DNA of 64,000 nucleotides from Bufo bufo (taxonomy: Eukaryota; Chordata; Amphibia; Anura; Bufonidae): positions 215,208,927 to 215,272,926 of the forward strand of contig NC_053390.1 in the NCBI RefSeq assembly GCF_905171765.1, given 5' to 3'. Position 1 is the stretch's first letter, and each line of letters begins with the position of its first letter. Shown in pieces: positions 1 through 13,134 of this stretch. The notes beneath the pieces were generated by a model. That model was not told the origin of the DNA. It worked only from the letters and a program-made list of their open reading frames with translations, and ran no database searches. The position numbers were made by a program, and so were the translations under genes.

Positions 1-1247
1 GTTCCCTTTTGCCTTCTTCTTGCATTTGGGATTTTCTTCCAGGCATTTGTCCTGGGGTGCTGGCAGTCTTCACTACTTCTTCCTTGAGGTTTCTTCCTTA
101 TTATGGAACCTCTTGCCCATTCCGTGTTTTTTCCTGTTGGGTCACATGGTTCTCCTGCACCTGTATTTCCAACCGGTGGCATGGTGTCACGAGGGTGTCA
201 AGAACCACGCCTGACTCCGTTATACCCGGGGTCAGGAAGTCGCAGCGGTTGGCTGCGCGCTCTATGTAAGATAGGGCTGTTTCCTTATGGTAGCTTTCTG
301 GGTTTGCTTTGCAACCCTTTTTGGCTCACTCAGGGATCCGTAGCTCCTTCTCCTCAGCTGTTCCTTGTCCAGCACTCCCAACCTCCTTATATTCCCCTCT
401 CACACTTCTCTGGTTGCCAGGTATAGAGCTTCCTGCCTGGACATCTATTCTGACCCTCTTGAGCTGTGTTGCTGCGTTCTCTGGTTGTTGGTCCAGAACG
501 CTACCCTCCGGATCCCTGTTGGACCTTTGTGGTCTGCTGTGGTCGCCCACGTATGTGTTTGTCTGTATTGTCTGTCCTCTGCCTGGTGTTTCCCTCTTAA
601 TGTCAGTGGTGCGGACTAGCGATCCCACCGCCCCGTTCACTATCTAGGGCTCATTTTAGGGAAAGCCAGGGTTTAGGCACGTGATCGCCGCACGGGTGAG
701 GAACCCGTCTAGGGACGTCAGGGCAGTCAGGTGCCAGCCGCAAGGTGATTCAGGGGTCACCACCTTTCCCTCTCCCTTGGGCAGGGCTTTCCCTTTTCCC
801 TCCCTGTGCGTGACGCCGGTCATTACACATGGCTGTTCTTTTCCCACCCTCTGGGACTGCTTTGGGACGTCCCATGGTGCTGTGTCCCCCAATGCCATGC
901 ACAAGAAAATTGGATTTTTTGTACTCGCCGTAAAATCCTTTTCTCGTAGTAGGCATTGGGGGACACAGATCCCACCCTATGTTTTTACTTCCGCTTCTCC
1001 GGGATGGTCTCTTGATCTTTCCCGGTTCGGGAGTTGTTAGTTACTTGCTTTTCTTCTCTCTCCTACTGCTTTTGGTACAAACTGAATAGCCTTGTGCCTG
1101 TGGAGAGGGTATAGCCCACATGGGAGGAGCCAACACTTTTTGTGTCTAGTGCCTCCTAGTGGTAGTTGGACGTATACCCATGGTGCTGTGTCCCCCAATG
1201 CCTACTACGAGAAGGATTTTACGGGGAGTACAAAAAATCTAATTTTT
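1..1247 (+). mobile_element. DIRS-like element (subfamily C), 3' end, truncated by window start
   Basis: The right terminus is recognisable by the block TGTGTCCCCCAATGCC followed by a short hairpin (about 1201-1245). This matches the right ends of the other DIRS elements in the window. An internal complementary region lies at about 880-966, where the same GGGGGACACA block occurs in both orientations around a spacer. The stretch 1095-1190 is the usual terminal 'tatagcc...gtatacccatgg' inverted-repeat zone. No tyrosine recombinase frame is visible upstream at 1-820, so the body is deleted, very diverged or replaced by another repeat. The stretch 1-660 has no family I recognise. Confidence 0.65.
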
Positions 1248-1700
1248 TGTGTCGAATTATTCGATTCAATCAAGTAATCGTTTCAGCCCTACTTTGTATT
1301 AAAAAAACATTTTGATTTATTTTTTTCTATTTCGCCGTTTGCTGTACGGAATAAATTGTTTTAATATTACAAGCCTTTTTGCACACGGCGATGCCCATTA
1401 TGTATGTTATTTAAATTATTTATGTATTTTAATTTTAGGGAAAGGGAGGTGATTTTGAATATTTACATTTTATTTATTATTTTTTTAAACTTCTTCTTTT
1501 TTTTTTTTTTTTTAGTTCCCCTAGGGAACTTTATCAAGCAATCAGATTGTTTCTCTCATAGACCTCAATGCATTAGCATTACACTATGTTCCTATGGAGC
1601 CCACAGGCAGGCTCTACCTAGGAATCTATTTGCGATAGCTTCAGATCATTCAGGAGGACCAAGGCTGCCGTATACACAATCAGGGTCTCCCAATCCTCAC
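1248..1700. other. AT-rich intronic DNA, no gene seen
   Basis: Nothing coding is recognised. It contains a 20-base T-rich run at about 1494-1514 that could be a degenerate retroposon tail on the minus strand, followed by unclassified sequence. Confidence 0.4.
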
Positions 1701-1817
1701 TAGGTGGACTCGGTGCACGGCTGAGAGCTAGTATGCTCCCTGGCTTTGACCTCCCAGATGCTGTGGTCACCCATGCTCTACGCTCTGCCAATGATTTTCG
1801 ACTAACGTCCACTATAA

Positions 1818-3279
1818 GGCCTCTTTCAGACGGGCGTTGCGGGAAAAGGTGCGGGTACATGCGCAATTTTTCCGCGCGAGTGCAAAACATTTTAATGCAT
1901 TTTGCACGTGCGTGAGAAAAATCGCGCATGTTTGGTACCCAAACCCGAACTTCTTCACAGAAGTTCGGGCTTGGGATCGGTGTTCTGTAGATTGTATTAT
2001 TTTCCCTTATAACTGTCACGGCGGACAGGATATAAGATACACAGATAACTAAACAAACAAAATTTCTAGGCGAGAAGCTGGGGATAAGGTCACCTCCTAG
2101 CGAATCCCTAACCGCTCTCCCTATTCTGCTTTGCCCACATTCAGACCCTGAAGGTGGGAATAATGTGTCCTCGTGCCTGGGCTGAGAATACCCTAGAATC
2201 CCTGAGATGGTGAAAGGGGAAAAGGGGCAGCCTGCTCCCTCAGAACCAGGAGGGGTCAGACGACACTAAAACAGCCTAGACAGCAAACCAAAGAAATCAG
2301 AAACCAACCTATCTTATCTGAGCAGGAAAAGCCAATCCTTAACTCCTTGCTTCCACAGCCAGACAGAAGCTCTAACCCGCTCGGAACCCTGGGAGTTAGA
2401 GTAATTTAAACCAACGACCCCACCCAGAGCACCTGAAGGGAGGCGGATCTAGCACGACTCCAAATCAAAACAAATGACTAGACACGTGCTGCTAATCTGG
2501 CAGACCTCCGTACATAGTCTGAGCAGGGCATGACAATAACATGGTTATAAGGGAAAATAATAGCATTCTGAATACAGAATGCATAGTAAAATAGCGCTGG
2601 AGGGGTTAAAAAAATTAAATAAAATAATTTAACTCACCTTAATCCCCTTGATCGCGCAGCCAGCATCGCTTCTGTCTTCTTTCTTTGCTGTGTGCAGGAA
2701 CAGGACTTGTGGTGACGTCACTCCGGTCATCACATGGTCCATCACCATGGTAAAAGATCATGTGATGACCGGAGTGACGTCACCACAGGTCCTGTTCCTG
2801 CACACAGCAAAGAAAGAAGACAGAAGCGATGCCGGATGCGCGATCAAGTGGATTAAGGTGAGTTAAATTATTTTTTATTTATTTTTTAACCCCTCCAGCG
2901 CTATTTTACTATGCATTCTGTATTCAGAATGATATTATTTTCCCTTATAACCATGTTATAAGGGAAAATAATAATGATCGGGTCTCCATCCCGATCGTCT
3001 CCTAGCAACCGTGCGTGAAAATCGCACCGCATCCGTACTTGCTTGCGGATGCTTGTGATTTTCACACAACCCCATTCATTTCTATGGGGCCTGCGTTACG
3101 TGAAAAACGCACAAAATAGAGCATGCTGCGATTTTCACGCAACGCGCAAGTGATGCGTGAAAATCACCGCTCATGTGAACAGCCCCATAGAAATGAATGG
3201 GTCGGGATTGAGTGCGGGTGCAATGCGTTCAACTCACGCATCGCATCCGCGCGGAATACTCGCCCGTGTGAAAGGGGCC
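1818..3279. mobile_element. Harbinger-like foldback MITE, TSD TAA
   Basis: Its ends are inverted copies: left GGCCTCTTTCAGACGGGCG and right CGCCCGTGTGAAAGGGGCC. It is flanked by TAA on both sides (1815-1817 and 3280-3282). A three-base TAA/TTA duplication is characteristic of PIF/Harbinger elements. The interior carries ATTATTTTCCCTTATAAC palindromes, a long hairpin and the recurrent 'cccatt-cactt-aatggg' phrase. It shares interior modules with 58264-59199. No transposase was seen. The stretch 2050-2560 looks like extra inserted sequence of unknown type. Confidence 0.7.
2676..2824. repeat. Long near-perfect hairpin with CRE-like cores
   Basis: About 60 bases on each side are inverted copies, including CTTTGCTGTGTGCAGGAACA and its complement, around a short loop near 2748. 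Each arm contains GTGACGTCAC, a palindrome that includes a CRE-type TGACGTCA. The hairpin is part of the enclosing foldback element and recurs in the related element near 58690-58810. Confidence 0.75.
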
Positions 3280-3974
3280 TAATCCAAACCTCTCACTCCC
3301 GTCTCCAAGACTTCTCCTGAGCTGCAACAGTTTCTGGAACACCCTACTCCAAGCAATTAGGTTAATTCACAACTTCCACAATTTTAGGCACTCCCAAAAA
3401 AACACATCTTTTTAGGATGGTTTATCACATCCCATAACCTAACTCTTCTCCATTCACCCATCCCCCCGCATAATCCTCAATCTTCGTCATACATCCGCAC
3501 CCCGTGCACTCAAATGGACGACAGATATCTGCTAATGACTGGCTCATGCAGCTTCATATCATTATCATTAACCCTAATTGTAAAGTGCTTCAGAATATAT
3601 TGCCGCTATATAAATAAAGATTATTATAAGTTATTGGAAAGGAGCATCTGCAGTGTGACCATTAGTGGAGTTTTGTAGACTTTTTTTTCCTGCACTGGAC
3701 TATACCGAATTCCATGGCGCCTTCTCCATTCTGTGCGGTGCTGGGCTGTTTGGTACTATAGCCACAATAACCCTTGTTCGGGCTGTCCCCATATCACTTG
3801 CGTTGTTGAGCAGTTAGGACAGCAGATTTCACAATCAGGCGATGCTAGAGGAGGAGAAACAATCTGCAGGTACAGTTAGACTGCAGTTTGTAGGTATCTT
3901 GTAGATTACTGTATTTAAAAGGGCCAGTGTTTCATGATAGTGGCACATTAAACAATGTATTTTCTTTTTCTCAG

Positions 3975-4050
3975 GTTGAGTCGTTTATTGCATAAACATA
4001 AATTTGAAGAAGCCGAAAAATTTGCCATTCAGTTTGGACTTGATGTAGAG
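3975..4050 (+). CDS. kntc1: KNTC1 exon A (partial gene)
   Basis: The acceptor is a pyrimidine tract ending TTTTTCTCAG at 3974. The donor is GAG|GTACAG after 4050. The first base completes a codon from the previous, unseen exon (phase 2), and 25 codons follow. The peptide begins LSRLLHKHKFEEAEKFAIQF and ends GLDVE, which is very close to vertebrate KNTC1. The exon ends on a codon boundary and joins exon B ten kilobases downstream. It is too short to show as a long open frame and was found by splice sites plus protein recognition. Confidence 0.93.
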
Positions 4051-5108
4051 GTACAGTTTTAAGATTCTTTAAATTAATTTATTTTGATCGATATTTGCAA
4101 ATGTTTACTTTTGAAAAAGCATTTTACATTTTGTATATTGAATTAATCTAGATAAAAAAAAGTTGAGTAGTTTTGTTAACGTCTACCTGTACTCTTAAAT
4201 AAAACTTTTAATATGTCGTAGTGATTGTTTGGGTCCAAGATGCTGAGGCCCTTAGGCTACATGTTCATGACAGTGAAAAATTGCCATGTGACTGCCGTTT
4301 AAGTAACGGCCGTCACTGCCATTTTTAGCACCAATGAAAGTATAAGGGGCTATTCACATGGCCGTTCTTTTAACGTTCAGTGAATAGCGTCCGTCCAAAA
4401 ATTGGACATGTCCTATTTTTTCCCCTTTTCATAGCCATACAGGCCCCATTGAAATCAATTGGACTGTTTTTAACAACTGCTTAGACAGCACTGCATCCAA
4501 CGGTCATTAAAAACGGGTACCCTTTAACAATATGGCCATTTAGGGGTTAAAGAAACAAACAAAAAAAAAACTCACCTCATACACTTGATCACGTTGCAGC
4601 AGTCTCTCCTCTTTTCATTGAGCAGCACCTGCGATATGCGTGATGACGTAGCCACATGGGAGGCCTCTTTGACGTCATCGCGCACATCTCTGGTCCTTCG
4701 GCGGGTCCTGTTCAATGAAGGGGAAGCGGCAGCGTAATAAAGTGGATGAGGTGAGGTTTTATTTTTGCAAATCAACAGCTGGGGGCAACTATGGGGGCAT
4801 TATTTACACAATGGAGGAAATTATTTAAGCTGGGGGCCTACATGGGTGGTATTATTAAAGCTGGAGCATTAAAAAAAAAAAACTACACTATGGGGGATAT
4901 TATTTTAGCTGGGGGCAGTAAAAGAAAAAAATAAGAATCCCACACTATGGGGATTAACTGAGGGCCTACATGGCGGGCATTATGAAAGGTGGGGGTATTA
5001 ACAAAAGAAAATCCTACACTATGGGGGACATTATTTTAGCTGGAGGCCTGGCATCCTGTGACTGTTCTCAGAAGTGTGGGTCAAGAAATAATTGCCAGTC
5101 AAATTCAT
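4051..5108. other. Intron: foldback end remnant and degenerate tandem repeats
   Basis: The stretch 4255-4500 begins with GGCTACATGTTCATGACAG after TTA and resembles one end of a Harbinger-like foldback, but I did not find its partner end. The stretch 4760-5045 repeats a loose unit of about 60-70 bases built on 'cactatgggggatattattttagctggggg' four to five times. No coding sequence was seen. Confidence 0.45.
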
Positions 5109-5553
5109 CAGTTTTTTTTTTAAAACTAGTTTTATTGAAAAAGAGTAACAAGGCAAGATCGTGATACAATCAGATGGACATAAATCAAAAGTATGCAGTA
5201 TACAAAATTTTGTAATACAAGGGTATCATTTGTACGTAGGCAAGTCGACACAATAGGGCAAAAATAGACACTTCTTCACATTTACAGCATAAATACAATA
5301 AAGTGAACTAGTACATTAATAGCGTGTGAGGTCTGCGTATTATAACAAATTTAGGAGTCAATGGAAATCGCAAATCCGGGTGAAGCGGTCAGAAATTAAT
5401 CACACCAGAGGCCCCATACTTTCTGGAGTTTGTTAGGGCACTTCCTGTGAATAAATATTACATTTTCAAGGGGTATTACTTGATTCACTAGCTTTTTCCA
5501 AATCCCTAGTGTAGGTAGATCATCTGCCATCCACTTAAGAGCAATTACCTTAG

Positions 5554-7952
5554 GGGCAAAAATTCAGACCTGCGGTTTGCGGCTTTTACCTGCGGTTGCG
5601 GCGGGTGTCGGCGGTGCCATCGGGTCCCCATGCGGCTGTGGGGGGGACCTGATGGCATGGAAGGCAGCGCGATGTCTAAGGAAGGCATCGCGCTGCCTTC
5701 CGGTGACGAGCCTGTGAGATCCAGCCCCCTGGATCTCACAGGCAGGAAGCTGTATGAGTAATACACACAGTATTACTCATACAGCCAATGCATTCCAATA
5801 CAGAAGTATTGGAATGCATTGTAAAGGAATATACCCCCCAAAGTTCAAGTCCCAAAGTGGGACAAAAAAAAAAAGTGAAAAAATAAAGTTTTCCCCCCCA
5901 AAAAATTTAAGTTTCAAGTAAAAATAAACAAAAACGTTAAATTCCCCAAATAAAGTTAAAAAAAAATTGGTAAAAATTAGGGGAAGGGAGTATACATATT
6001 AGGTATCGCCGCGTCCGTATCGACCGGCTCTATAAACATATCACATGACCTAACCCTTCATATGAACACCATAAAAAATAAAAACTGCTAAATAAACCAT
6101 TTTGTCAGCTTACATCACAAAAAGCACAACAGCAACCGATCAAAAATAGTACCAATCTAACAGTCACCTCATCCTGCAAAAAATGAGCCCCTACCTGAGA
6201 CAATCGCCCAAAAAATAAAAAAAACTATGGCTCAGAATTTGGAGACACTAAAACATCTTTTTTTTTGTTAGAAAAAAGCTGTTAGTGTAAAACTTACATA
6301 AATAAAAAAAAGTATACATATTAGGTATCGCCGTGTCCATATCGACCGGCTCTATAAAAATATCACATGACCTAACCCCTCAGATGAACACCGTAAAAAA
6401 TTTTAAATAATAACTGTGCTAAATAAACCATTTTTTGTCACCTTACATCTCAAAAAGTGTAATAGCAAGCGATCAAAAAGTCACACGCACCGCAAAATAG
6501 TGCCAATAAAACAGTCATCTCATCCTGCAATTATCATACCCTACCCAAGGTAATCGCCCAAAAACTTAAAAAATTATGGCTCTCAGACTATGGAAACACT
6601 AAAACATGATTTTTTTTTGCTTCAAAAATGAAATCATTGTGTAAAACTTACATAAATAAAAAAAAAAGTATACATATTAGGTATCGCCGCGTCCGTATCG
6701 ACCGGCTCTATAAAATTATTACATGACCTAACCCCTCAGATGAATGTTGTAAATAACAAAAAATAAAAACGGTGGCAAAACAGCTATTTCTTGTTATCTT
6801 ACCTCACAAAAAGTGTAATATAGAGCAACCAAAAATCATATGTACCCTAAACTAGTACCAACAATACTGCCACCCTATCCCATAGTTTCTAAAATGGGGC
6901 CACTTTTTTGGAGTTTCTACTCTAGGGGTGCATCAGGGGGGCTTCAAATGGGACATGGTGTCAAAAAAAAACAGTCCAGCAAAATCTGCCTTCCAAAAAC
7001 AGTATGGCATTCCTTTCCTTCTGTGCCCTGCCGTGTGCCCTTACAGCTGTTTACGACCACATATGGGGTGTTTCTGTAAACTACAGAATCAGGGCCATAA
7101 ATATTGAGTTTTGTTTGGCTGTTAACCCTTGCTTTGTTACTGGGAAAAATAGATTAAAATGGAAAATTTGCCAAAAAATTGAAATTTCATCTCCATTTGC
7201 CAATAACTCTTGTGGAACACCTAAAGGGTTAACGACGTTTGTAAAATCAGTTTTGAATACCTTGAGGGGTGTCATTTCTTAGATGGGGTCACTTTCATGG
7301 AGTTTCTACTCTAGGGGTGCCTCAGGCGGCTTCAAATGGGACATTGGTGTAAAAAAAAAACTGTCCAGCAAAACCTGCCTTCCAAAAACCGTATGGCATG
7401 CCTTTCCTTCTGCGCCCTGCCGTGTGCCCGTACAGCGGTTTACGACCACATATGGGGTGTTTCTGTAAACTACAGAATCAGGGCCATAAATATTGTTTGG
7501 TTTGGCTGTTAACCCTTGCTTTGTAACTGGAAAAAAATTATTAAAATGGAAAATCTGCCAAAAAAGTGAAATTTTGAAATTGTATCTCTATTTTCAATTC
7601 ATTCTTGTGGAACACCTAAAGGGTTAACAAAGTTTGTAAAATCAGTTTTGAATACCTTGAGGGGTGTAGTTTATAGAATGGGGTCATTTTTGGGTAGTTT
7701 CTATTATGTAAGCCTCGCAAAGTGTCTTCAGACCTGAACTGGTCCCTAAAAATTGGGTTTTTGAAAATTTCTGAAATATTTCAAGATTTACTTCTAAGCC
7801 TTGTAACATGCCCAAAAAATAAAATATCATTCCCAAAATGATCCAAACATGAAGTAGACATATGGGGAATGTAAAGTAATAACTATTTTTGGAGGTATTA
7901 CTATGTATTATAGAAGTAGATAAATTGAAACTTGGAAATTTGCAATTTTTTG
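5554..7952. mobile_element. R1 modular repeat, copy 1, inside the L1 3' region
   Basis: Three units of about 320-355 bp each carry TATCGCCGCGTCCGTATCGA or a close variant (near 6005, 6325 and 6680). They are followed by two tandem copies of a block of about 390 bp (near 6890 and 7283) that starts GGAGTTTCTACTCTAGGGGT. The same modules in the same order occur at 27973-30852 and 49853-56660. This copy lacks the TTAACCCC termini of the others, so it is truncated. CTTAG occurs at both junctions (5549-5553 and 7953-7957) and may be a target duplication. No protein was recognised. Confidence 0.7.
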
Positions 7953-8199
7953 CTTAGCTATTGATTTCAACGTGCAACATATAATAATTTAGCAATGGCT
8001 AACTTATGATCTGTAGAGACTGACAGATGTTCTACATACCCAAGATACCCTACCAGTGGAACCTGTGGTAATTTAACTTCATATCTTTCTTCTATTTGCT
8101 TATCCACTGCAGAAATGCCCCAGCTCCATACAGGTCCAGAACATATGAATCAAGTCTGCAGCAGGCCTATCTTAAACATGAGCCATGGCGTCTTATATA

Positions 8200-11100
8200 C
8201 ACAGTGTAATAAAAACAGTTGTGAACGTCAATGCGGCACACCCAAAGATATTGTGGGTACTGCCCTCAAAACATCATTCCATTGCTTATGTTAACACTCC
8301 CACGTCTCTCACCCATTTACCCATGAGACCCGCAACCGGATTACGTAGTTCCTTATCCAATAAAATGGCATATGCCATGGATATTATCGTGTGGGAAAAC
8401 CTGGCTTGTACCACTAAATCAACCACTGGCATTGAAGTCACTGTCAATGGACTTCCTCGTTCCTGACTCTGTAGGGCGTGCTGTAGCTGTAAGTACTGAT
8501 AGAACACCCTGCTCGGCAATTGAAACTCTGCCTGCTTTTGTTGAAAAGACTTAAGAGTCCCTTTTGAATAGAGTTGAGATATCCTAGTAACCCCAGCTCG
8601 TTCCCAATTATCAAATCCTTCCAGCTTAAAAATCTCCCATAACCGAGAATTCCTCCAAATAGGGGTATATTTCGTTCATCCATCTATCCCCAATAATGCT
8701 CTCACCCTCCACCATGTTTTGTGTAAAAGAAGAAAGGTAGGTAATCCAGGAGGGTGCAGGTGAAGTTTATGCGATTCCAAAGCCTCTACAAGGGATTTCT
8801 CTGATACCAATGACTGCACAATCAAACTTCTGGAGTCAAAATCAATTCTCCCATCCTCTATCCCACATCCCTGCATATACTGTAGTTGTGCTGATATGTA
8901 ATATACATATGGATTAGGCAAGGCTATTCCTCCTTCTGTTTTAGACAGCTGTAACTTTGATAGTGCTATTCTGGAAGTCTTTTTTTTCTTTTCTTTCCAT
9001 ATTAAATCTCTAAATATACTTTACATTCTGCGGAACAGATATTTCGGGAGCCACACCGGAGCATTATGGAAAACATATAACAATTGTGGCATTAAGATCA
9101 TTTTGGCTAAATTGGCACGCCCCATAACTGAAAGGGGTAATTTAATCCATGTGTATACCTTCCGCTTCATTTTCTCTAATAATGGGAGAATATTAGAGGT
9201 GCTATAATCATTTATATTGCCAGTAATCCATATACCCAGATATTTAAACATGTCTACACACGGGATTGGAACATCTGCTGCACATCTCCTATCCTCTTGA
9301 GAGGGCATCAACATTAATGCTGATTTAGTCCAGTTAATGGTTAGTCCCGAGTATTTCTCAAACTGGTCTATGATCTCCATTACCTTGACTACAGAGGTGC
9401 CCACATCATCCAGGAATAAGAGCAGATCATATGCATATAGTGCTACTTTTCCTCCACCGCTGATATTTAAACCCGTGAATCGGAGGTTCTTGTCTAATAA
9501 GAACAGCCAATGGTTCAATAGCAAATAACAAGGGCGATAGTGGGCACCCTTGTCTGGTCCCCCTTTCAAGCCTGAAACTATCAGATAATTCAATATTTAC
9601 TAAAATTTTTGCCTCAGGAGCAACATATAATAACTGAACCCAGGACAGGAATATAGGCCCAAACCCCATACGCCGCAAAACAGCCCACAAGTACCACCAT
9701 TCGACGCTATCAAACGCTTTTGCAGCATCTAGTGACATCACCGCTTTGCCCAGGGGACCACCCGGGACTGCCTGCATATTAAGGGATAGCCCCCTCAAAT
9801 CTACTGGTATAAAACCTGACATGTCTGGATGTATCACAGATGTAATAACCCCTACCAGCCTATTAGCTAAGACTTTCTCTAGGATTTTCACATCTGTTGT
9901 GAGTAAAGAGATCGGTCTGTAAGACTCGGGTAGGGTAGGTTCCTTTCCCGGCTTAGGGAGGACTACTACAATAGCTTCATAAAAAGAATCAGGTAGACGT
10001 CCCACCTCCTGTGCCCCCTTGAACACCTCTAACAATGTAGGCAATAGATCCTCCACCATGGATTTACACCTCAGCCGGTAACCCATCTGGACCAGACGCT
10101 TTCTTTTTAGCCATGCACCCTATTGCTTTCTTCAGTTCCTCTAATGTGATAGGCGATTCAAGGCAGTCTCTCTCCTCTCCCTACAGTAACTTCAGGTTGA
10201 TATGACGTAGATAGTGAAACGCATTATTTTCTCTATACCTTTTTGTTTAGTTTTATATAACTGTGCATAAAACTGATTAAACACCTTAAGAATGTCAGGG
10301 GTCTCAGTAACCAACACGCCAGAATCCGTTCTCATCATGTGCACATAGGACAAATCCAGCTGTGCTTTGGCCACTTTCGCCAAAAGATGACCCACTTTTT
10401 CCCCCTCCTCAAAATATTGTTGTTTCATAAAGAATCTACAATTACATGCTTGTTCCATACTAAGTGCATTAAGAGCCTCCTGCTCCTCTTTCCAATTTGC
10501 TAAAGAGGATGGGGAGGGATCGGCTACATGAAGCATCTCCGTCTCCATTAGCCTGCGATTATGATCTTTCCAAAAAACTCTAGTTCTTGCCTTAACTTTA
10601 GATATCTGTGCAATAAAAATACCTCTCAGAAATGCTTTCAGCGTATCCCGTATCACTCACACTCCAGCTGACCCTTCATTGGTCTTCAGAAACTCCCTCA
10701 CTTGTTCTCCAACCTCCACCATATTTACCAGATTAATCCAGAACGGATGTCTCCTTCCTCGCGCCTCCCCCACACATAGACTGGCAGATAATATAGAAAC
10801 GTCCGATAGCACTCTAGGAGCTTAAAATGCCTGGGATACCCATGGTAATACTGCATAAGGCCAAATCAATGCGCGAGAGAGAGAGAGAGAGGCATATGTC
10901 CCGGAAGGAATAACCTCTTTCATTGGAATTCCTCACTCTCCAGACATCCACCAACCCCAACTCTTCCAATAGCCTACCAAAAGGGGTTCTAGAGTCAGCC
11001 GAGATCAGCTACTGTACAGGGAACTTATCTAAAGCATTGTTCACAAAATTTTAAAGTCTCCAAGTAACAACAGGCAGGTGTGACAGAGAAGTTGTAAATG

Positions 11101-11560
11101 CCAACGCTTGGGTTAGAACCGCACTGGTAAACGGTGGAGGAATATATAAGAACATAAGAATACATTCTACGTTCGAGAGTACAATGTAACCCTATATACC
11201 GCCCTTCTTAGTCAATCTGAGACTTACACAGCTGGAAAGGTATATTTTGATGAATTAAAACACTTATCCCCTAGAATACGAGTAATAGACTGAATGGTAC
11301 GCCCATTCTACCCACCCCCTACTCAACCAGTGCAAAGTATCCAAAGTCATGTGCGTCTTTTGTAGGCCCACAAAAGAAGGTGGGCAATGACTGCAACCGA
11401 TCAAACACTGAGGTGCGTTTAGTGGAATCCCTGAGGCTCCTAACATTCAGCGATATCAAATTCACAGTGTGCCAAGGTAAGTATCTCCCGACTAGAGATA
11501 GGACACCTCTCCACACCTTTCCCGATATTTTGACAACTATAAAATCTATATGTAGCCACA
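8200..11560 (-). pseudogene. L1 ORF2 remains (endonuclease-reverse transcriptase), broken
   Basis: Endonuclease start: LISLNVRSLRDSTKRTSVFD at about 11500. The QETH box then reads GLQKTHM after a frameshift (near 11365), so the catalytic Glu is Lys. The linker, with an 'EGEKVGHLLAKVAKAQLDLS' segment, lies at 10192-10656. Reverse transcriptase motifs lie at 9427-10086: LPKPGKEPTLPESYRPISLL, SLDAAKAFDSVEW and GTRQGCPLSPLLF. After another frameshift the YADD box reads LYAYDLLLFL (near 9435), losing one catalytic Asp. C-terminal remains lie at 8286-8921. Several frame changes separate these pieces. The L1/Tx1 group is clear; the exact family is not. Confidence 0.85.
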
Positions 11561-12051
11561 CGGCGAGAAACCCCCCTGTCCCCCCGCCCTGTACCTTATC
11601 CCAACAAACAAACAAAAATATTAATATACATTGATATCCAACTCTCACATGAGAGCTGGGGCAGTTATACCACACCCAACAAACAGACATGAGAAGATGA
11701 AAAAGCTAATACAGTGAAACATGCATCTGTAAAGTATTTCTCTTACAATTGTTGAAGAGCAGGTCCTGGTCACTAATACACGTAAACCGGCCTGCCGCAT
11801 ACAGGAGACTACCTGCCAATCACCTGTTGATGAACAGAATGTAAATCAGCCCGATAACTAAGGTGTATTTTCAACCATAGTGCAACCAAGGTATCTCTAG
11901 AAAATCTGAGCTAACAGAAGAGCATTTTGCCCCAGTATTAACATAGAATAGACATCGTAATATCAAGCTCTGCATCCCTTTCACTCCACCACCCGATGCC
12001 ATAAAATAAATTAGGCACTTATAGCATTTATAGTCACCGCTCCTTCCCAGA

Positions 12052-13134
12052 TCAGTCTGGAAGCTCTTGACGTATCTGTTTTTCATGGACGTCCAGCCAC
12101 CGCAGAGCATCCTTTGGTAATTTCAGAAAAGTAGTAGTGCCAAGCGCTATGACCAGAAGTTTGGCTGGTGAAACCATGGAATAGGGAACTTGCAGCTTAT
12201 GCAATCTTCTTTTAATGTCCTTAAAAGACGCCCTTTTCTTCTGGACCTCCACAGAGTAATCCGGAAACAGCGACACCTTGGCACCGTTAATCTTCAGATC
12301 AGGTTTTTCTCTAGCTCTGCGAAGAATTGCATCTCGATCCTTGTAATGGAGGATTATGATCAATACTGGTCTAGGTGGTCGGCCCGGCGGGGCCCGTCTA
12401 GTAGGGACTCTGCGCGCCCTCTCTACCGCAAACAGCTTAGATAGTATTTCCGTCCCAAATGCTTGACTTAGCCATGTCTCGAAATATATATCTGGATTAT
12501 TGCTCTCGGCCTTTTCAGGAATGCCAACTAGACGTATATTGTTGCGTCTCAGTCTATTTTCTAGATCATCGGTTTTGGCAAATAGAGCTGCAAGCTCTTG
12601 AGTATGTTTCTATGTTGCAGCTTGTATAGGCGGGAAATTATCTTCAAGACTACTCTCTTCCTTCCACGGCTGTAGTATGCTCCACCACTTTTTGGATATC
12701 ATGTCTGATGATAGAAATATCTTTTTATTCCACCCAGCTGGGCGTTCAAGATAAGTAATGCTGCATTGCACTGTTTAACAGCGGTAAAGACATCCAAAAT
12801 ACTGGGAGAGTTAGCAAACGACCTATCATCCGCACACACTTACCATCTCCTCATCTGTGACTGCACTGCTAGCTGGTGTAAGGTTTTCACAAGTACCGGT
12901 AACCTCCAACTGACCATCCTCATCAGGAAGGTTAATATCTGTGTGTGTTTCTTCTGGGTCTGGTAGCGCAGCGAATTTCTCAGGGACAGCTGCATTGCGG
13001 GCAAATTTTTCCAGCTTAGCCGCCACTGCTTTCTGCCGCTCATGCCATTTGGCATTATGCGCTTCGGCACCATCTTGAAATTCATGTCTGCTGCTCCTTT
13101 CTCCCTGCTTCTGCCGGCTGCACCCCTTATCCAT
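12052..13134 (-). pseudogene. L1 ORF1 protein remains, broken
   Basis: The N-terminal piece (12826-13134) begins MDKGCSRQKQGERSSRHEF and is charged and helix-prone. The C-terminal piece (12052-12363) contains LHYKDRDAILRRAREKPDL, FPDYSVEVQKKRASFKDIKR and PAKLLV. These are hallmarks of the L1 ORF1p RNA-binding domain (RRM plus C-terminal domain). The two pieces lie in different frames and the middle (12364-12825) is damaged, so no full protein can be made. ORF1p normally coats L1 RNA as a trimer. Confidence 0.8.

Larger units (their letters stand above)
1700..3629 (+). mobile_element. Retroposon 3' end, split by a foldback element
   Basis: The stretch 3283-3629 ends in the motif GCCGCTATATAAATAAAGAT followed by TTATTAT. 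This is a 3'-tail type common to frog and fish SINE/LINE retroposons (from memory, family not named). Short conserved reading-frame remnants flank the insert, at about 1735-1810 and about 3290-3410. Continuity across the foldback at 1818-3279 suggests one retroposon split by that later insertion. The assignment to a specific LINE or SINE is uncertain. Confidence 0.45.
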
